A stretch of 64,000 nt of DNA from NCBI RefSeq assembly GCF_001296045.1, contig NZ_LJHS01000004.1, positions 124,001 to 188,000 of the forward strand. Direction: 5' to 3'. The notes below the pieces were generated by a model, which saw only the letters and a list, made by a program, of their open reading frames with translations, searched no databases and was not told where the DNA came from. Both the position numbers and the translations under genes were made by a program. Source of the stretch: Rhizobium sp. AAP43 (GTDB lineage Bacteria > Pseudomonadota > Alphaproteobacteria > Rhizobiales > Rhizobiaceae). Positions 55,875-64,000 of the stretch are shown here, piece by piece. How positions within the stretch are numbered: position 1 is the first letter of the stretch; each line of letters begins with the position of its first letter.

Positions 55875-56774
55875 TTGTCGATCTCGCACCTGCAGCGACT
55901 GGAAGCCGAATCCATTCACGTATTCCGTGAGGTGGCGGCGTGCTGTGCCAAGCCGGTGATGCTTTATTCGATTGGGAAGGACTCGTCGGTGATGCTTCAC
56001 CTGGCACGTAAGGCATTCTTCCCCGCACCTCCTCCATTTCCGCTTCTGCATGTCGATACGACTTGGAAATTTCGCGAGATGATCGCCTTTCGCGACCGGA
56101 CCGTCGAGGAGCTCGGCTTGGATCTGATCGTTCATATCAATCAGGACGGTATTGACGAAGGAATTGATCCCTTCTTGCATGGATCAAGCCACCATACCCA
56201 CGTCATGAAGACACTTGGTCTTCGTCAGGCTCTGGAACGGTACGGATTTGATGCCGCATTCGGCGGGGCGCGACGTGATGAAGAAAAGTCCCGGGCTAAG
56301 GAGCGCATATTCTCTTTCCGAAACGACCAGCATGTTTGGGATCCCAAGAGGCAGCGCCCTGAAATGTGGAAGACCTACAACACGCGCGTCAACCCCGGGG
56401 AATCCATACGGGTGTTTCCGCTTTCCAATTGGACCGAACTGGACATCTGGCAATACATCGAGCGGGAAAAGATACCGATCGTTCCTTTGTATTTCGCTCG
56501 TGAACGGCCGATCGTCCGGCGTGACGGGATGTTGATCATGGTGGATGATGACCGCATGAAGCTGCGTCCAGGCGAGAGCGTGGAGACGGTGAAGGTGCGA
56601 TTCCGCACCCTCGGCTGTTATCCGCTCACCGGTGCGATACCATCCGATGCGACTTCCCTTGAGGACATCGTGGTGGAAATGCTCACTGCGACAACTTCGG
56701 AGCGCCAGGGCCGCCTTATCGATCGAGACGAAGAGGGGGCCATGGAGCTCAAGAAGAAGGAGGGGTACTTCTGA
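55875..56774 (+). CDS. cysD: Sulfate adenylyltransferase subunit 2
   Basis: A protein of about 299 residues. It has the PP-loop-type ATP site [21 protein letters not shown] and the CysD signatures [35 protein letters not shown] and [17 protein letters not shown]. With CysN it makes adenosine-5'-phosphosulfate from ATP and sulfate. The TTG at 55875 begins at the family's [12 protein letters not shown] and has GGAG 9 bases upstream. An ATG at 55803 would add 24 unconserved residues. The stop overlaps the cysNC start by one base. Its place in a glycan locus suggests dedicated sulfation. Confidence 0.92.
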   Translation: MSISHLQRLEAESIHVFREVAACCAKPVMLYSIGKDSSVMLHLARKAFFPAPPPFPLLHVDTTWKFREMIAFRDRTVEELGLDLIVHINQDGIDEGIDPFLHGSSHHTHVMKTLGLRQALERYGFDAAFGGARRDEEKSRAKERIFSFRNDQHVWDPKRQRPEMWKTYNTRVNPGESIRVFPLSNWTELDIWQYIEREKIPIVPLYFARERPIVRRDGMLIMVDDDRMKLRPGESVETVKVRFRTLGCYPLTGAIPSDATSLEDIVVEMLTATTSERQGRLIDRDEEGAMELKKKEGYF

Positions 56775-58681
56775 TGCATCAGGCCTCCGATAGAGGTAGC
56801 ACGGTCCCCGACCATCTGTGTCGGCGGGAAGCTAAGTCACTTTTGCGAGTCCTTACTTGTGGGTCTGTTGATGATGGTAAGTCCACTTTGATTGGACGCC
56901 TCCTCTATGACTGCAAGCAGATTTTCGAGGACCAGCTTGCAACCCTCCAAACGGATAGTGCGCGCCATGGCACTGCTGGCGAAGATCTTGACTTCGCCCT
57001 TCTGGTTGATGGGCTGCAGGCCGAGCGCGAGCAAGGCATCACTATTGATGTCGCCTATCGGTTTTTCGCGACCGAACGGCGGAAATTTATCGTGGCCGAT
57101 ACACCGGGTCACGAGGAATATACGCGTAACATGGCAACGGGCGCCTCAACTGCCGATCTTGCGATCGTCCTGGTGGATGCCAGACACGGCATTTTGCAGC
57201 AGACCCGCCGCCATAGTTTCATCGTTTCGCTGTTGGGGGTGCGCCATGTCCTGCTCGCGGTGAACAAAATGGACCTGGTCGGCTTCGAGCGATCGCGGTT
57301 CGATTCCATCGCTGCCGATTATCGGAGTTTTGTCGAAAGCCTGGGTTTCGAAACAGTCACCGCCATTCCGTTGTCAGCCCGCTTTGGAGATAATGTGATT
57401 GCTGCATCACCGCATACGCCTTGGTATGTGGGCCCGCCGCTGCTAACTTATCTCGAAGAGGTGATAACCGATCGCCAGGCGCCAGAAAGGCAGCCGTTTC
57501 GGTTTCCGGTACAGTCCGTGACACGGCCGGACCTCGATTTTCGTGGTTTCAATGGAGAAGTTGCCTCAGGCAGCATTCGAGTTGGCGATCCGGTCGTCGT
57601 GGCAAAGTCCGGACGCGCCTCGACGGTGAGCGAGATCGTCACAATGGACGGGTCCCTGGAGGTCGCTCTGGCAGGGCAACCAGTTACTTTGGTCCTTTCA
57701 GACCAGCTTGATATCTCGCGTGGAGATATGTTGTCGTCACCAGATGAGCGACCGCAACTGGCCGATCAGATCCAAGCGCATGTAGTCTGGTTCGACGAGA
57801 AGCCGATGGTTCCTGGTCGCAGTTATGTCTTGCGAACCGAGTGTGATCAGGTGTCGGCAAGTGTCAGCAGTCTGAGGCACCGCATCGATGTCAATACGCT
57901 AAGCCATGCCTCAGCGCGGTCACTCGCAATGAATGAGGTTGGCGTCTGCAATATCTCTCTTCAAGCGACCATTGCCTTCGACGCCTACCGTGAAAACCGT
58001 ACCACGGGAAACTTTATCCTGATCGATCGCTTCACCAATGCCACGCTGGGTGCGGGCATGATCGATTTTGCGCTGCGGCGTTCTGATAACATCAAGTGGC
58101 AGGCGTTTGATATCACCAAGGCTTTCCGGGCTGCGCAGAAACGGCAGATCCCCAAGGTGCTCTGGTTCACCGGTCTGTCGGGTTCCGGCAAATCCACGAT
58201 TGCCAATCGTCTGGAGCAATTGTTGCATGCCGAGGGCCTTCACACCATGCTGCTCGACGGCGACAATGTTCGTCATGGTCTAAACCGCGACCTCGGTTTC
58301 ACCGACGCCGACCGTGTAGAAAACATCCGCCGCATAGCCGAAGTCTCCAAGTTGATGACGGAAGCCGGGCTTATTGTGATTGTGTCCTTCATCTCCCCTT
58401 TCCGCTCGGAACGGCAAATGGCCAGGGACATGATGGAAAAGGGGGAGTTCATCGAGATCTTCGTGGATACTCCCCTGGAGGAATGCATACGCCGCGATCC
58501 CAAGGGGCTCTACAAGCGGGCTCTTGCCGGCGAGATACGTAATTTCACCGGCATTGACTCCGTTTATGAATCACCGGAGAAGCCAGAAATTCATCTTGAA
58601 ACTCAGCATTCGGAGCCAGTCGATCTGGCTGCAAGGGTATGGGATTATTTGGCAGCCCATTCGTCCGAGGTTCAGTCATGA
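56774..58681 (+). CDS. cysNC: Bifunctional sulfate adenylyltransferase subunit 1/adenylylsulfate kinase (CysN-CysC, NodQ-like)
   Basis: A 635-residue fusion. The N-terminal CysN GTPase ([43 protein letters not shown]) has its beta-barrel domains to about residue 440. The C-terminal APS kinase begins [18 protein letters not shown] (near residue 470), with [17 protein letters not shown] and [12 protein letters not shown]. It drives APS formation and phosphorylates it to PAPS, the sulfate donor. The fusion is that of rhizobial NodQ, which feeds Nod-factor sulfation. Here the likely user is the sulfotransferase fusion downstream. Confidence 0.95.
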   Translation: MHQASDRGSTVPDHLCRREAKSLLRVLTCGSVDDGKSTLIGRLLYDCKQIFEDQLATLQTDSARHGTAGEDLDFALLVDGLQAEREQGITIDVAYRFFATERRKFIVADTPGHEEYTRNMATGASTADLAIVLVDARHGILQQTRRHSFIVSLLGVRHVLLAVNKMDLVGFERSRFDSIAADYRSFVESLGFETVTAIPLSARFGDNVIAASPHTPWYVGPPLLTYLEEVITDRQAPERQPFRFPVQSVTRPDLDFRGFNGEVASGSIRVGDPVVVAKSGRASTVSEIVTMDGSLEVALAGQPVTLVLSDQLDISRGDMLSSPDERPQLADQIQAHVVWFDEKPMVPGRSYVLRTECDQVSASVSSLRHRIDVNTLSHASARSLAMNEVGVCNISLQATIAFDAYRENRTTGNFILIDRFTNATLGAGMIDFALRRSDNIKWQAFDITKAFRAAQKRQIPKVLWFTGLSGSGKSTIANRLEQLLHAEGLHTMLLDGDNVRHGLNRDLGFTDADRVENIRRIAEVSKLMTEAGLIVIVSFISPFRSERQMARDMMEKGEFIEIFVDTPLEECIRRDPKGLYKRALAGEIRNFTGIDSVYESPEKPEIHLETQHSEPVDLAARVWDYLAAHSSEVQS

Positions 58682-58968
58682 AGATTGTCCAATCGACCGC
58701 TGAGCCCTGTTTGAATTCAATCGGATTGGCTTCAACGCAAGAGCAATTCGCGCAGAAGTGCGGACCGGCTTTGCCTCTGCAATTGCGTGGAAACAGAGAC
58801 CTGGTGCCATGCCGCGTCTCCGTGGTAGCCGGAGACACGTCAGAGGCCAATTACAGGCCTGCGCCACAACATAGCGCATTCAGATTTGGCGTGGCGTATC
58901 CGTTAGATCTGGACATGACACAGACGGCTAAGCTCGCAAGGTTCTCGTACCCAATGTTGGATGCATGA
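58678..58968 (+). CDS. Possible small protein coupled between cysNC and wzm
   Basis: A 96-codon frame whose ATG overlaps the cysNC stop (ATGA) and whose stop overlaps the wzm start (ATGA). AGG lies 7 bases before the ATG. The double coupling argues for translation. The product ([19 protein letters not shown]...) has no signal, helix or recognised family, and its codon use is irregular. It may be a real small gene, the remnant of a larger one, or a coupling leader. No function can be given. Confidence 0.4.
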   Translation: MKIVQSTAEPCLNSIGLASTQEQFAQKCGPALPLQLRGNRDLVPCRVSVVAGDTSEANYRPAPQHSAFRFGVAYPLDLDMTQTAKLARFSYPMLDA

Positions 58969-59783
58969 AAGATTTTTCAATCTCGCCCGTGACTGCGTGT
59001 GTATCTCTCTTTCGGCACTGGCAACTGATCGTTCAGCTAACAATGCGCGACGTCGCTTCGCGCTATCGGGGGTCTTTTGCTGGAATCCTCTGGTCCTTGA
59101 TAGGTCCGCTTCTGTCTCTGGCAATGTACACGTTTGTATTCGGCATTGTCCTGAGGGCCCGATGGGGAATTGCCGGTGAATCAACGTTCGATTTTGCGCT
59201 GACTTTGTTTGCTGGGCTGGTGGTCCATGGGCTGATATCAGAGGTGATCATGCGCGCCCCCCATTTGATCGTCGGAAATCCATCCTATGTGAAGCAGATC
59301 GTCTTCCCGCTGGAAATCTTGCCGATCGTCTCGCTCTTCTCGTCTCTTTTTAATTCGGCAATAAGTCTGGGGCTTCTGCTCTGTATTTGGGCCTTCACGC
59401 ATCATGGCCTTCATCCTGCTGTCCTTTTGATCCCCTTGCTGATGTTCCCGCTATGCTTGATCGCGCTGGGGATTGGCTGGGCATTCGCCGCGACGACGGT
59501 GTATTTCCGAGACCTCGGCCAGCTTGTCAGTTTCATTTCGGCTGGCCTCCTCTTCCTGTCGCCAGTCTTCTATCCGGCAAGCGCTGTCCCCGTGGCCATT
59601 CGACCCGTCCTCAACCTCAATCCGCTAACCTTTGTCATTGAAGGCGTCAGGGGCACTTTGATTAACGGGACTGTTCCCTCGCTTCATTCGTATCTGGTGT
59701 ATCTAATGATTTCCCTGCTTGTCGCCATCATCGGTTTTGCCTGGTTCCAACGGATCCGCCGCGGATTTGGAGACGTGGTATGA
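58965..59783 (+). CDS. wzm: Polysaccharide ABC transporter permease (Wzm-like)
   Basis: A 272-residue ABC-2 type permease. After a short cytosolic start (LFRHWQLIVQLTMRDVASRYRGSFAGILWSLIGPLLSLAMYTFVFGIVL) it has six predicted helices and FPLCLIALGIGWAFAATTVYFRDLGQ and FLSPVFYPASAVP. This is typical of Wzm/KpsM carriers that move lipid-linked O-antigen or capsule across the inner membrane. The ATG overlaps the preceding small frame and its stop overlaps the ATPase gene, so the pair is translated together. Confidence 0.92.
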   Translation: MKDFSISPVTACVSLFRHWQLIVQLTMRDVASRYRGSFAGILWSLIGPLLSLAMYTFVFGIVLRARWGIAGESTFDFALTLFAGLVVHGLISEVIMRAPHLIVGNPSYVKQIVFPLEILPIVSLFSSLFNSAISLGLLLCIWAFTHHGLHPAVLLIPLLMFPLCLIALGIGWAFAATTVYFRDLGQLVSFISAGLLFLSPVFYPASAVPVAIRPVLNLNPLTFVIEGVRGTLINGTVPSLHSYLVYLMISLLVAIIGFAWFQRIRRGFGDVV

Positions 59784-61024
59784 CGGAAAACCGTATTCAA
59801 AGTGAAAGTGATGTTCTGATCAACGCCGCCGGTATCGGGAAGAAATATAGGGTCTACGAATCCGCCGGTGATCGTTTTCGTCAACTTTTCACGCGTGGCG
59901 ATACGGGCACGGATCGGGAATTCTGGGCGCTCCAGAACATTTCGTTTTCGATCCACCGTGGTGAAGCTGTTGGTATTGTGGGCCGCAACGGTGCAGGCAA
60001 GAGCACGCTTCTGCAGATTATCACCGGCACAGTCGCGCCTTCCACCGGCACAATTTCCGTTTCTGGTAAGGTTGCGGCACTGCTTCAGCTTGGCAGTGGG
60101 TTCAATCCGGAATTCACCGGTCGTGAAAATGTTTACCTGAACGGTGCGATACTTGGCTTCAGCCGCCGACAGATATCGGAATATATGGATGAGATACTGA
60201 ATTTCGCGGAAATTGGCGATTTCATTGATCAGCCCGTTAAAAATTACTCATCTGGGATGACAATGCGGCTCGCCTTTGCGGTCTCGACATGCCTGGAACC
60301 AGATCTCCTGATCGTCGATGAGGCTCTGGCGGTTGGCGACGCGCTGTTTCAGAGGAAATGTTACGCCCGTATCGAGGATTTCATCGAGCGCGGCGGTTCT
60401 CTTCTCTTCGTATCCCATTCGCTGGAAACAGTTCGGCGTATCTGCAATCGTGCGATCTACATCCAGGATGGACGCCTCAAAGCCATGGGTGACCCGGCTG
60501 AGGTTTCGGCCGCTTATGAATTTGATCTTGACGCCAGTAACAAGGAAGCCCGCAGATCCGAAAAACCTGCGTCGAAGCGAAATGAATATGGCAACGGAAA
60601 AGCCCGCATCCACAATGTCGCGGTCCTGGATGGGCGCGGGGAACCCGTTGAAGTCATAGATTCCGACGCTCCTTTTTCATTGACCTACAAGGTTACGTTT
60701 GCAGACGATGTGCCCAAATGTGTTTTCGGCTTCAAGATCATGAACACCGAGGGGCAGGTCATATATGCAACCAATACGCATATGAGGCATGGGTCCTTCA
60801 TCCATGGCCGCCCTGGGCAGACTGTAGAATTCTCGTTCAAGCCGGAGCGCAATGTTCTCCCGGTCGGCGATTTTTTCCTGACCGTCGGTGTCAGTGAAAC
60901 AAACGAGGGACAGGACCACTTTCTCCATCGGATGGTTGATTGTGCCCATTTCCGCGTAAGGGCATCAGAGGCGGGCAGTTATTTTGGTATGGTAAACCTT
61001 CGAGGATCGGTCACTGTAGAATGA
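59780..61024 (+). CDS. wzt: Polysaccharide ABC transporter ATP-binding protein with Wzt-type C-terminal domain
   Basis: A 414-residue protein. The ABC domain has Walker A GIVGRNGAGKSTLLQ, signature YSSGMTMRLAFA and Walker B LLIVDEALAVGD. A C-terminal carbohydrate-binding domain of about 150 residues (from ARIHNVAVLDGRGEPVEVID; PGQTVEFSFKPERNVLPVGDFFLTVGV) resembles Wzt_C, which reads a cap on the finished glycan before export. The presence of Wzt_C points to a capped chain. The methyltransferase and sulfotransferase domains of the next gene are candidates for making the cap. The stop overlaps that gene (ATGA). Confidence 0.93.
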   Translation: MTENRIQSESDVLINAAGIGKKYRVYESAGDRFRQLFTRGDTGTDREFWALQNISFSIHRGEAVGIVGRNGAGKSTLLQIITGTVAPSTGTISVSGKVAALLQLGSGFNPEFTGRENVYLNGAILGFSRRQISEYMDEILNFAEIGDFIDQPVKNYSSGMTMRLAFAVSTCLEPDLLIVDEALAVGDALFQRKCYARIEDFIERGGSLLFVSHSLETVRRICNRAIYIQDGRLKAMGDPAEVSAAYEFDLDASNKEARRSEKPASKRNEYGNGKARIHNVAVLDGRGEPVEVIDSDAPFSLTYKVTFADDVPKCVFGFKIMNTEGQVIYATNTHMRHGSFIHGRPGQTVEFSFKPERNVLPVGDFFLTVGVSETNEGQDHFLHRMVDCAHFRVRASEAGSYFGMVNLRGSVTVE

Positions 61025-63960
61025 GCATCGGATACATTCTTTCGACACCGCGCTCCGGCAGCACGTTGTTTTCAGTTTTGCTGAATCAGCATCCGGAAAT
61101 TCATTGCCCCGCCGAACCCTGGTTCATGCTGGCAGCTCAGTCGCTGGGAGATGTATATCCAGAACATCCGGCGGACTCAGTGCTGATGCATACAGCCGTA
61201 GCAGCTTTCCTAGGAGCTGACTCAAATAGGATGCGGGCAACAGCCGCCAAAGCCGTTTATGAGCAGCGTCTTCGGGAGGTTGGCAAAAAGATCTTTATAG
61301 ACAAGACACCGCGAAATTTTCACTGTTTAGATGTCATCGATATGGTGCCTGATGCAAGGAAGATAGTTTTACTTAGAAATCCTTTGGATGTTGCGGCGTC
61401 ATATAAGGATACGTGGGAAGTAGATATTCCCGCTATATTGTCTGCTCGAGCTAAATCCCCTTTCTATCTCGATTATGTGATGGGTTTTAGAAGGCTTGCC
61501 GACCTCCTTTTGCAGCAAGACATCATGGTAGTTCGGTATGAGGCTCTTGTGTCCGACCCAACGGCGGTTATGAATGCTGTTTTTAAATACCTAGGTGTCG
61601 ATCCGATTAAAATTACTAAAGAGACAAGATTGGAGTTAAATCATCTTGGTGCATCAAGTCTTGGAGACAAGAAAATAATCAATACATCAACGCTGCACAG
61701 TAAATCTGTCGATCGTTGGAAAGAGATTTTTGATCCCGCCGATGTTGCAACTCTTGTAAACTCTCTCGGCCGCCGTGGCTTTGAAAGCCTAGGGTATGCA
61801 AATGAATACCTATCGGCGCTCGAATATAGCCGTGCACCCGAAGACGATTCAGCGGCAGAATTGGCATATGAAAAGGCGCAGGAAATTCAGAGAGACGGCG
61901 TCCTGGCATCTAAAAGTGCCGCCGAATTTAAAGCTTTGTACCAAGAGGCTCTAGATGAAGCAGACAGAGTCCAGTCAACTTTGAAGGCTACAAGGCAAGA
62001 GTTAGAGGCCACGAGGAGCCTCCTGCGGCCTCGCAACTATCTAGAGCATATTGCCACGGTGGCTCTAACTCGCCTTAATACGAGGAAGAAGTATTCTGCA
62101 ATTGGTAGGATAAGCGTCGTAACGCCATGCTACAATTGTGTAGAATTTATTGAGCAAGCGGTTGTTTCCGTTCTTGATCAGGATTATCTTGATATTGAAT
62201 ATATTATCGTAGATGGGGGGTCAACTGATGGAACCCTTGACGTAATTCGCTCAATCCTAGGGCGTGACGCCTATCGAGACCGTAATGTTCGCCTCGTTAC
62301 AGGACGTGATAAGGGAATGTACGACGCCCTTTCCAAGGGTTTCTCAATGGCGACAGGCGACATTTTTTGTTATCTGAATGCTGACGACACGTTCGAACCC
62401 GGAGCGTTAAGGGGTGTAGGCCAGCACTTCGCTCGTTACCCCGATCAAAAAGTTATATATCACAGCGACCATGTTCTGTTCGAGAACTGGAAGTTCTGCA
62501 ATCTCGACCAGCCCAAACGTGTAGGTACAGCAGACCTACTTGGCGGGCATATCTTGTTTCAAGACGGCGTCTTTTGGCGCAGTAGCGCATATCGTGCTGT
62601 CGGCGGCTTCCGGTCGGACTTCAAGCTCGCGGGCGATTTCGATTTTTGGCTGCGGCTTTCCGCTCAATATAAGTTCCATCACCGCAAGGGGCGCGTGAGT
62701 TGCTTTAGGCTGCGCCCTGGGCAGCTCAGTAACGATATGATTTCGTACGCACGGGAGCAGGAGACTGCAATCCACGACTTCCTTGCCGGCGTTTCCAGTC
62801 TGAAGAGAGGTATATGGAAAGTCCACCAGCTGATACGAAAGCTCTCAAAGAAGATTGCGAGATTTCAAAGTTCGGATGCTTTCTACTACCCGATCGATTT
62901 TCAAAACATGCCGCCACCTCCTGGTATTTTGCCCGATCGAGCCGATGTTGGTCCGACTAACCCTATTGACGGTAGTTCACTGTCAAGGTTCTTGTTCTGT
63001 AGTCCCGATACGCGTTTCGGTGAAGACGTTCTCACCTACGTGTATCTCGATGATGATGCCAAGGTCGCGGTTGCTCATCCGAAGATTAAACTTGAATATC
63101 TCGACGGGCTATACGAAAGAAATTACTCCTCTCCTCCCGTGGAGTTGAAAAAGGGTGGCGAAAATTCTCCGTATAGGGGGTTTGGGCGCAGTAATATTGT
63201 GCGTCGTGCAGTGGTGCATCTTCCCCTTCACCGCCTCTCCCGATTTTTTCCGAATTTGTGGGCAGATAATACACTGCCAGAATTCGAGAGCGTCTTGGTA
63301 TCAGCGGGGGTGCGGTTGAATGTGGGCGCGCGCATCCTCGATGCCGGGTGTTTTGAGGGCGCGTTGCTCGATCGGATTGCAAAGGAAACTGGCTGGAAAG
63401 GCTATGGACTAGAGCCCAATCCTAAAGCTGCTGCAATTGCGGAAGCGAAAGGTCATAAAGTTTGGAACTGCCATGTAGAAGATGCCCCGAATGTGATTGA
63501 TGCTGGTTTGCAATTTGACGTCATATTTTTGGGGCAGACCATCGAACATGTCGATAATCCTCTTCAAGTCTTACGTCGCTTGCGCTTGTTGCTGGCCCCT
63601 GACGGCGTGATTGTGATGAGTACGCCCAACTTGAACTCCGCCGAAGTTAAATGGTTTGGTCCGACGTGGGCGCATTGGCATTTGCCTTATCACCGGCACA
63701 TCTTTTCTCGCGATGGTTTGTATTCGCTGGCCAAGCAAGCCGGATTGAGGGCGTTGTCGTCCAGAACATTCTCTAACGCATATTGGACGTGTATGAGCCT
63801 GATGCTGAATGAGGAAGGGCTGGGAGGGGCTGTATCTCACGAAGTCGATGTTCCCAGCCATGTTGCCCAAAATGCCATAAAAATTTCGGTAGCAAAGAAG
63901 GTCTTGCATGACCGATTCGGTCGCGGTGACTATATCTATGTCGTAATGCGAGAGTATTGA
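61021..63960 (+). CDS. Trifunctional sulfotransferase-glycosyltransferase(GT2)-methyltransferase fusion
   Basis: A 979-residue protein coupled to wzt (ATGA). Residues 1-270 form a sulfotransferase: STPRSGSTLFSVLLNQHPEIH is the PAPS 5'-loop, VLLRNPLDVAASYKD the 3'-phosphate strand and VVRYEALVSDP a typical follow-up. A coiled coil lies near 290-350. Residues 360-600 form a GT2 domain (ISVVTPCYNCVEFIEQAVVSV, VDGGSTDGTLDVIRS, CYLNADDTFEPGA). Residues about 765-979 form a class I methyltransferase (ILDAGCFEGALLDRIA, FLGQTIEHVDNPLQVL, STPNLNS). It could add, sulfate and methylate a terminal sugar. The order of action is inferred. Confidence 0.88.
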   Translation: MSIGYILSTPRSGSTLFSVLLNQHPEIHCPAEPWFMLAAQSLGDVYPEHPADSVLMHTAVAAFLGADSNRMRATAAKAVYEQRLREVGKKIFIDKTPRNFHCLDVIDMVPDARKIVLLRNPLDVAASYKDTWEVDIPAILSARAKSPFYLDYVMGFRRLADLLLQQDIMVVRYEALVSDPTAVMNAVFKYLGVDPIKITKETRLELNHLGASSLGDKKIINTSTLHSKSVDRWKEIFDPADVATLVNSLGRRGFESLGYANEYLSALEYSRAPEDDSAAELAYEKAQEIQRDGVLASKSAAEFKALYQEALDEADRVQSTLKATRQELEATRSLLRPRNYLEHIATVALTRLNTRKKYSAIGRISVVTPCYNCVEFIEQAVVSVLDQDYLDIEYIIVDGGSTDGTLDVIRSILGRDAYRDRNVRLVTGRDKGMYDALSKGFSMATGDIFCYLNADDTFEPGALRGVGQHFARYPDQKVIYHSDHVLFENWKFCNLDQPKRVGTADLLGGHILFQDGVFWRSSAYRAVGGFRSDFKLAGDFDFWLRLSAQYKFHHRKGRVSCFRLRPGQLSNDMISYAREQETAIHDFLAGVSSLKRGIWKVHQLIRKLSKKIARFQSSDAFYYPIDFQNMPPPPGILPDRADVGPTNPIDGSSLSRFLFCSPDTRFGEDVLTYVYLDDDAKVAVAHPKIKLEYLDGLYERNYSSPPVELKKGGENSPYRGFGRSNIVRRAVVHLPLHRLSRFFPNLWADNTLPEFESVLVSAGVRLNVGARILDAGCFEGALLDRIAKETGWKGYGLEPNPKAAAIAEAKGHKVWNCHVEDAPNVIDAGLQFDVIFLGQTIEHVDNPLQVLRRLRLLLAPDGVIVMSTPNLNSAEVKWFGPTWAHWHLPYHRHIFSRDGLYSLAKQAGLRALSSRTFSNAYWTCMSLMLNEEGLGGAVSHEVDVPSHVAQNAIKISVAKKVLHDRFGRGDYIYVVMREY

Positions 63961-63962
63961 GC

Positions 63963-64000
63963 ATGAAAAGTCTTCCACGCATCAGCATTGTTACCCCTTC
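63963..64000 (+). CDS. Start of a further glycosyltransferase family 2 gene (3' end outside window)
   Basis: The ATG lies 2 bases after the preceding stop, and MKSLPRISIVTPS is the standard N-terminus of a GT2 enzyme. Only 12 full codons are visible. It continues the operon on the same strand. Nothing more can be said of the donor or acceptor. Confidence 0.6.
   Translation, partial: MKSLPRISIVTP

Noticed and set aside
54049-58681. Nod-factor synthesis cluster (NolK, NodPQ analogues)
   Set aside because: No nodABC, nodH-like single gene or nod box was seen; ABC export genes and multiple glycosyltransferases point to a polysaccharide.

Overview
The window looks like chromosomal DNA of a member of the Rhizobiaceae (Hyphomicrobiales, Alphaproteobacteria). 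The left three quarters is GC-rich and dense. It carries a block typical of that family: the cell-cycle DNA methylase ccrM, a HAD hydrolase, mutY, a DciA/DUF721 protein, a DsbA-like thioredoxin protein, smc and, further on, ppdK. Other alphaproteobacterial marks are the DUF1284 protein, an ECF41 sigma factor, EcfG/RpoE2-like promoter sequences and a ligD/ku/ku cassette. The genus cannot be fixed from this sequence alone.

Layout. 1-8.8 kb: a flavin monooxygenase with its MFS partner, a lipid kinase, a HAD phosphatase, an SMR efflux gene with its TetR regulator and operator, an exported carbonic anhydrase, two small conserved proteins and ccrM. 9-23.9 kb: the mutY-dciA-dsbA-smc backbone, interrupted twice. 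An O-antigen-ligase-like gene sits between mutY and dciA. A three-gene module sits between dciA and dsbA: a TPR/outer-membrane barrel protein resembling Slam exporters, an exported FecR-domain protein ending in a TbpB-like barrel, and a CHASE2 adenylate/guanylate cyclase. A good CtrA-type box precedes the module. 23.9-39.6 kb: MFS, a FabMG-like protein, a Tat-exported VOC protein, ppdK, two small exported proteins, a carboxymuconolactone decarboxylase/ECF41 pair with its probable own promoter, SDR/AraC, cupin/metallo-beta-lactamase, two membrane proteins and a DJ-1/PfpI protein. 39.7-44.9 kb: tRNA-Gln followed by the NHEJ repair cassette (ligD convergent to two ku genes).

45.3-64 kb: a surface-polysaccharide region, visibly AT-richer and more irregular than the rest, especially about 48.7-52.9 kb. 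It opens with a decayed manC remnant. It then holds a GT4 glycosyltransferase, a cassette of a small YLDPGTGS protein, a kinase-like/methyltransferase protein and a sulfatase-fold membrane enzyme, and a second sulfatase/LTA-synthase-like gene. After these come gmd-fcl (GDP-fucose), GT2, cysD-cysNC (PAPS), wzm-wzt (ABC export), a 979-residue sulfotransferase-GT2-methyltransferase fusion, and the start of another GT2. Read together, the right end probably builds a fucose-containing, sulfated and methylated glycan and exports it by an ABC-dependent route. The most interesting unexplained systems are the Slam-like/FecR/cyclase module and the sulfotransferase fusion locus.
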